This document shows, piece after piece, positions 39,728 to 42,732 of a DNA stretch of 42,732 nucleotides. The notes under the pieces are model-generated. The model did not search any database and was not told the origin of the DNA. It worked only from the letters and a program-made list of their open reading frames with translations. The first letter of the stretch is position 1. Each line of letters opens with the position of its first letter. The position numbers and the translations under genes are program-made. This stretch comes from CAZTDP01 sp964612565 (GTDB taxonomy: Bacteria; Patescibacteriota; WWE3; UBA101185; UBA10185), in NCBI GenBank assembly GCA_964612565.1, contig CAZTDP010000008.1, positions 1 through 42,732 on the forward strand, written 5' to 3'.

Positions 39728-40285
39728 TCAAATTTTATAATTTAACTCTTTTAAAGACTTTCTTATTAATCTGTAATTAGGAATAGTTTTGCCAATTAGT
39801 TCCCAAAATTTTTGTGAGTGGTTAAACTCTTTTAAATGACAAATTTCATGAACCACAACGTAGTCTATTAGGTCCGCAGGCAGATATATTAGTTTGTAGT
39901 TAAAGTTTAAATTTCCCAAGCGGGAGCAACTCCCCCAGTGTGTCCTTACGTTTTTGATTTTAATCCTATTAACATTTAATTCGTAAATTTTGGTAAAAAA
40001 CTCTACTCTTTTTTCAATTATCTGCTTAGCCCTAATTTTATCTAATGCGTAGGATGCCTCTGCCGGAACCAAACGTTGTTTATCTGTAGTTAAATTTGTT
40101 ACTTTAACGATCCAGTCCGACTTTGAAGTTAGGATTTTAACTACTTCCTGGTCCAAAACGCTAAACGGAGCTATAACATTCACAATCTGAGAGCCTTCGT
40201 TTACAAGTATTTTCAAGAACTTGGTTTTTTTGTTTCTACTAATTGTGTATTTTATTTCTTTCCCGCCAATATTTAGAGTTTGCAT
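39728..40285 (-). CDS. YgjP/SprT-like metallopeptidase-fold protein (DUF45)
   Basis: 185 aa. An N-terminal beta region (residues 1-60) is followed by the family block RTHWGSCSRLGNLNFNYKLIYLP and the zinc motif VVVHEICHLKEFNHSQKFW (HExxH plus a distal H). The YgjP family is a predicted zinc metallohydrolase; for some members a UTP pyrophosphatase activity has been claimed. There is no signal peptide, so it is cytoplasmic. A TATAGT box at 40300-40295 lies 9 nt before the ATG. The start codons of this gene and the divergent SGNH gene are only 36 nt apart. Confidence 0.85.
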   Translation of the reverse strand: MQTLNIGGKEIKYTISRNKKTKFLKILVNEGSQIVNVIAPFSVLDQEVVKILTSKSDWIVKVTNLTTDKQRLVPAEASYALDKIRAKQIIEKRVEFFTKIYELNVNRIKIKNVRTHWGSCSRLGNLNFNYKLIYLPADLIDYVVVHEICHLKEFNHSQKFWELIGKTIPNYRLIRKSLKELNYKI

Positions 40286-40294
40286 CTTTTGATA

Positions 40295-40315
40295 ACTATA
40301 AAATATTTGTACAAT
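40295..40315. promoter_or_regulatory. compact divergent promoters of the DUF45 and SGNH genes
   Basis: Minus strand TATAGT (40300-40295), 9 nt before the DUF45 ATG. Plus strand TACAAT (40310-40315), directly preceded by TG and 6 nt before the GTG at 40322. Both predict leaders of 0-3 nt. Confidence 0.45.
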
Positions 40316-40321
40316 TATACA

Positions 40322-41089
40322 GTGAAGATTAAGGTTTCGATTACTTTACTGTTACTCATAATATTATATCTGTATCTCTCGTATGCCAGGATATATCAAA
40401 TAATAGGTTCTAAAAATTTGAAATCCCCATTTTCTTCAAATACTTTTTTGCTTGAAAAGGTCCCCTCGCTTCCTACAACAAGGTACGCTGCTTTGGGAGA
40501 TAGTCTGTCCGCCGGGGTCGGTGCGGCTAACTCTGTTGAAACTATAGTATACCAGTACGCCAAAGCTATCTCTTTGGCTAACGGTAATGTGTACGCCACT
40601 AATTTTTCGGTGCCCGGTGCCGCCACCAAAGATGTCATAAGTTATCAATTGAATGAGGCAGTCAGTTTTGCTCCTCAGCAAGTAACCTTGTTTGTAGGAA
40701 TAAATGATATACACAACAAAGTTCGACTGGAAGATTTTGAAAGTAATTACGATTTAATACTTGGAAGATTACTAAACGAAACAGAGGCAAATATAACCGT
40801 TATTAATCTTCCATACCTTGGGTCGGATTTACTAATACTACCTCCTTACAACGGTATTCTTGATTGGCGAACAAAAGAGTTTAATAAGATAATTAAAACA
40901 GTTGTAAATTACCACTCCGTAGGTGCTTTTAAAAATAGAATACACATTGTCGATCTTTACAAAGACACGTACAATAGTTTTCGGCTTAATCAAGGGTTAT
41001 ATTCATCTGACCTTTTTCATCCAAACGATGAGGGCTACCTAATATGGAGTACGTCTGTAAATTCTGCTTTGCATCCAGCACAAAATTAA
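40322..41089 (+). CDS. membrane-anchored SGNH/GDSL hydrolase
   Basis: 255 aa from the GTG at 40322, selected because a TACAAT box ends 6 nt upstream and a membrane anchor then begins the protein (KVSITLLLLIILYLYLSYA). The extracellular SGNH domain has block I AALGDSLSAGVGAA with nucleophile S62, block II FSVPGAAT, block III FVGINDI (GxND) and block V SSDLFHPNDEGY with D230 and H233. All catalytic positions are present. These enzymes are esterases or acetyl transferases acting on glycans or lipids. The acyltransferase-3 gene follows after 10 nt, suggesting joint O-acylation of a surface polymer. Confidence 0.88.
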   Translation: MKIKVSITLLLLIILYLYLSYARIYQIIGSKNLKSPFSSNTFLLEKVPSLPTTRYAALGDSLSAGVGAANSVETIVYQYAKAISLANGNVYATNFSVPGAATKDVISYQLNEAVSFAPQQVTLFVGINDIHNKVRLEDFESNYDLILGRLLNETEANITVINLPYLGSDLLILPPYNGILDWRTKEFNKIIKTVVNYHSVGAFKNRIHIVDLYKDTYNSFRLNQGLYSSDLFHPNDEGYLIWSTSVNSALHPAQN

Positions 41090-41099
41090 GCTTACATAT

Positions 41100-42191
41100 A
41101 TGCAAATTAATATGTCGGATCCTTTAGCTCAAACTGCCCTGTTTTCGCTGCTATTAGCAGTAACTATTCTTTTTACTACAAAATACACAAACAAAGATAC
41201 CGGACTTAGCACGGTAAAAACCACTTATCTAAAAGCCTTTGCTGTATTGCTTGTTATTTTTGGTCACACGGGCTACTTTCTATCAACGAATCATGCTTTT
41301 TTATATCCTCTTTCAATAGATGCCGGTGTTGGAGTTGACATTTTTTTAATACTTTCCGGTTACGGTTTATCATTGTCTTACAGCAACTCGGACGATACGC
41401 CGTTAAAATTTTACGCAAAGAGATTTAAGAAGATTTATATTCCTATGTGGCTGGTGTTGGTTGCTTTGTTAGTTGCAGATGCTCTTGTATTAAAAAAGTA
41501 TTACAGCCTTTCTGTTATTGTTAAGGGATTTTTGGGGATATACGACAATATAGATATTTTTACTGCTTTAAATTCCCCACTCTGGTATTTTAGCTTAACT
41601 GTTTTTTTGTATTTGATATTTCCTATTTTTTATAAAAAAAGATACCCTAAACTTTCTGCTATAATGATTTTTGTTATTTCAGTTTTCATTTTAAACTTGC
41701 CTCTTCCGCTACCTGTGGATCTTTTGAAACTTTTTAGACTTCATTCGGCCGCATTTTCCGTTGGTGTTTTTTGTGCATCCGTGCGGCCGTTTATAAATAA
41801 AATAAAAATTCGTAAGTCAGTACTTTACTTGTTGACTTTGTTAGCAACGGTGTCATTTATGTATTGTTCTGTTCACTCGGGTGTGGGAAAGGCCGTCTAC
41901 TTAGAGCAGGTCATTAGCATACTGCTAGCTTTATTATTTATCTTTGTAATTGTTACAATTCCGTTTGACTCTTGGTTGCTAAACCTTTTGGGTGCACGCT
42001 CTTACGAAATATATTTGATTCAATGGCCGCTAATGTATAGATACGATTTTTTGTATAAAACCTTTCCGCCTTATTTGGCTACTTTTTTGTACTTGTTCTT
42101 ATTCTTATTTATAGCAGTAATGTTAAAAAAACTGGTAAAACTGTTAGCGACACCATTTGCGTGGTTCAAAAAAGATTTTTTTAGTCAGTAA
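41100..42191 (+). CDS. acyltransferase 3 family membrane protein (OatA-like)
   Basis: 363 aa with about 10-11 membrane segments. Family features are YLKAFAVLLVIFGHTGYF with the essential His (H56), GVGVDIFLILSGYGLSLSY and the basic FYAKRFKKIYIPMW loop. The enzyme moves an acyl group (usually acetyl) from the cytoplasm to an extracellular acceptor. In OatA the same membrane domain is fused to an SGNH domain; here the two are separate genes in the reverse order. The last 11 nt overlap the 3' end of the convergent LamG gene. Confidence 0.87.
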   Translation: MQINMSDPLAQTALFSLLLAVTILFTTKYTNKDTGLSTVKTTYLKAFAVLLVIFGHTGYFLSTNHAFLYPLSIDAGVGVDIFLILSGYGLSLSYSNSDDTPLKFYAKRFKKIYIPMWLVLVALLVADALVLKKYYSLSVIVKGFLGIYDNIDIFTALNSPLWYFSLTVFLYLIFPIFYKKRYPKLSAIMIFVISVFILNLPLPLPVDLLKLFRLHSAAFSVGVFCASVRPFINKIKIRKSVLYLLTLLATVSFMYCSVHSGVGKAVYLEQVISILLALLFIFVIVTIPFDSWLLNLLGARSYEIYLIQWPLMYRYDFLYKTFPPYLATFLYLFLFLFIAVMLKKLVKLLATPFAWFKKDFFSQ

Positions 42192-42732
42192 AAGTTACGG
42201 CGCCGTTATTATATTCAACATTAAGCTGTGTTGTTGTTAAAGGGTAGGCATATACCCTTACATCATCAACTTGTCCTTGAAAAAAGTTTGAAGCTGTAGG
42301 TCCTGAGTCCCACTCTTGTCCTATAGAAAACAGGCTTGTTGAGGGTACAGTCGTGTCTGTATAAGAAATGTCTAACTTGCCGTCAACGTATATTTGACGT
42401 AACGATCCTGCCGTGTCGTGTGTAATAGCAATGTGGTGCCAATTCCCGTCGTTTACAACTGCGGTTCCGTCGTGGTCACTACCGTTATAGGCCCTTAGCG
42501 CACCGCCTGTGTTTATATACAGTATCGCGTTGTCTGCGTAGGAGCTTGAATTTATAGCAAAAAGAGTAGGACTTGTAGAACCCGATTGTGTTGTTTTAAA
42601 CCATCCGGAGATGGTGAACGAATGTTCCGATATGTTTTGAATTATGGAATTGTCCGATATATAGTCATCGGAGCCATCGAGGTATATGGCGCTGTTGTAT
42701 TTTCCCGAAGACCCGTTGTACCACGCGTGCTG
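42181..42732 (-). CDS. LamG/concanavalin-like domain protein, C-terminal part
   Basis: The frame is open from the window edge to a TAA at 42183-42181, giving the last 183 residues. It encodes a LamG-type jelly roll: AIYLDGSDDYISDNS, then FTISGWFKTTQSG, DGNWHHIAITHD, LRQIYVDGKLDISY, FSIGQEW and FQGQVDDVRVYAYPLTTTQL. The domain ends six residues before the stop (AVTFTD), so there is no C-terminal anchor. These domains bind glycans or proteins outside the cell. The gene begins beyond the window and could be another large secreted protein. Confidence 0.85.
   Translation of the reverse strand, partial: QHAWYNGSSGKYNSAIYLDGSDDYISDNSIIQNISEHSFTISGWFKTTQSGSTSPTLFAINSSSYADNAILYINTGGALRAYNGSDHDGTAVVNDGNWHHIAITHDTAGSLRQIYVDGKLDISYTDTTVPSTSLFSIGQEWDSGPTASNFFQGQVDDVRVYAYPLTTTQLNVEYNNGAVTFTD

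Noticed and set aside
1..42732. Mobile elements, integrases, toxin-antitoxin pairs or defence systems
   Set aside because: None was recognised on either strand; MazG here is a lone housekeeping-type pyrophosphohydrolase and not part of a mazEF locus.

Overview
The window looks like a chromosomal segment of a Patescibacteria (Candidate Phyla Radiation) bacterium, most plausibly of the Microgenomates/Katanobacteria type. This lineage call is inference. It rests on AT-rich DNA, dense packing with overlapping gene ends, short housekeeping proteins, several very large secreted proteins, small signal-peptide/beta-domain/membrane-anchor proteins, and start codons that mostly lack a Shine-Dalgarno (SD) site. 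TGA works as a stop codon throughout, so this is not a recoded Gracilibacteria-like genome. No transposase, integrase, CRISPR array, rRNA or replication origin was seen.

Layout. 1-2.8 kb: three minus-strand tRNAs (Leu-UAA, Arg-UCU, Gly-UCC), a MazG-like pyrophosphohydrolase, a P-loop kinase that begins 7 nt after the tRNA-Gly CCA, an RDD membrane protein, a PH-like/SHOCT protein and an acidic small protein. 2.8-5.0 kb: thioredoxin reductase, a minimal MscS channel and a Mn-type superoxide dismutase. 5.0-9.7 kb: an operon of three GT-C membrane glycosyltransferases (two of them paralogs) and a small membrane-anchored beta-domain protein. 9.7-12.6 kb: a HIT protein, a Trm9/ALKBH8-like methyltransferase and, divergently, a full-length Elp3-like radical-SAM/GNAT tRNA-modifying enzyme. 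12.6-13.9 kb: an orphan SD-led small gene, a 24-bp tandem repeat at an N gap, and a secreted cyclophilin. 13.9-19.6 kb: sugar genes (GT-B transferase, ROK kinase, GH1 and membrane-anchored GH5-like hydrolases) and a sigma-region-2-like membrane protein. 19.6-22.8 kb: holin-like protein, pyruvate kinase, ferric-reductase-like flavocytochrome and a 30-aa membrane peptide. 22.9-23.9 kb: a secreted sortase-like protein interrupted by a gap. 24.0-33.9 kb: one 3278-aa multidomain surface protein. 33.9-35.7 kb: a two-component system. 35.9-39.0 kb: a secreted beta-helix/Cys-rich/CBM protein split by an apparently false gap. 39.0-42.7 kb: a second small beta-domain protein, a YgjP-like metalloprotease, an SGNH esterase plus acyltransferase-3 pair, and the C-terminal end of a LamG protein running off the window.

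How it works together. Most of the window concerns the cell envelope: glycan building (GT-C, GT-B), glycan modification (SGNH/acyltransferase 3), glycan binding or cutting (GH domains, CBMs, LamG, PKD) and control (histidine kinase/response regulator lying between two giant surface-protein genes). A second theme is tRNA wobble modification: the Elp3 and Trm9-like genes are back to back with 3 nt between start codons.

A third theme is expression. About ten genes at the head of transcription units have a TATAAT-like -10 box ending 6 or 7 nt before the start codon, which predicts leaderless mRNAs. Two genes (12675 and 22968) instead have consensus -35/-10 promoters, a leader and a strong SD.

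There are three 100-N assembly gaps. The one at 36280 has identical 55-bp flanks and looks like an unmerged contig overlap; the one at 13026 has an identical 19-bp flank inside a tandem repeat.
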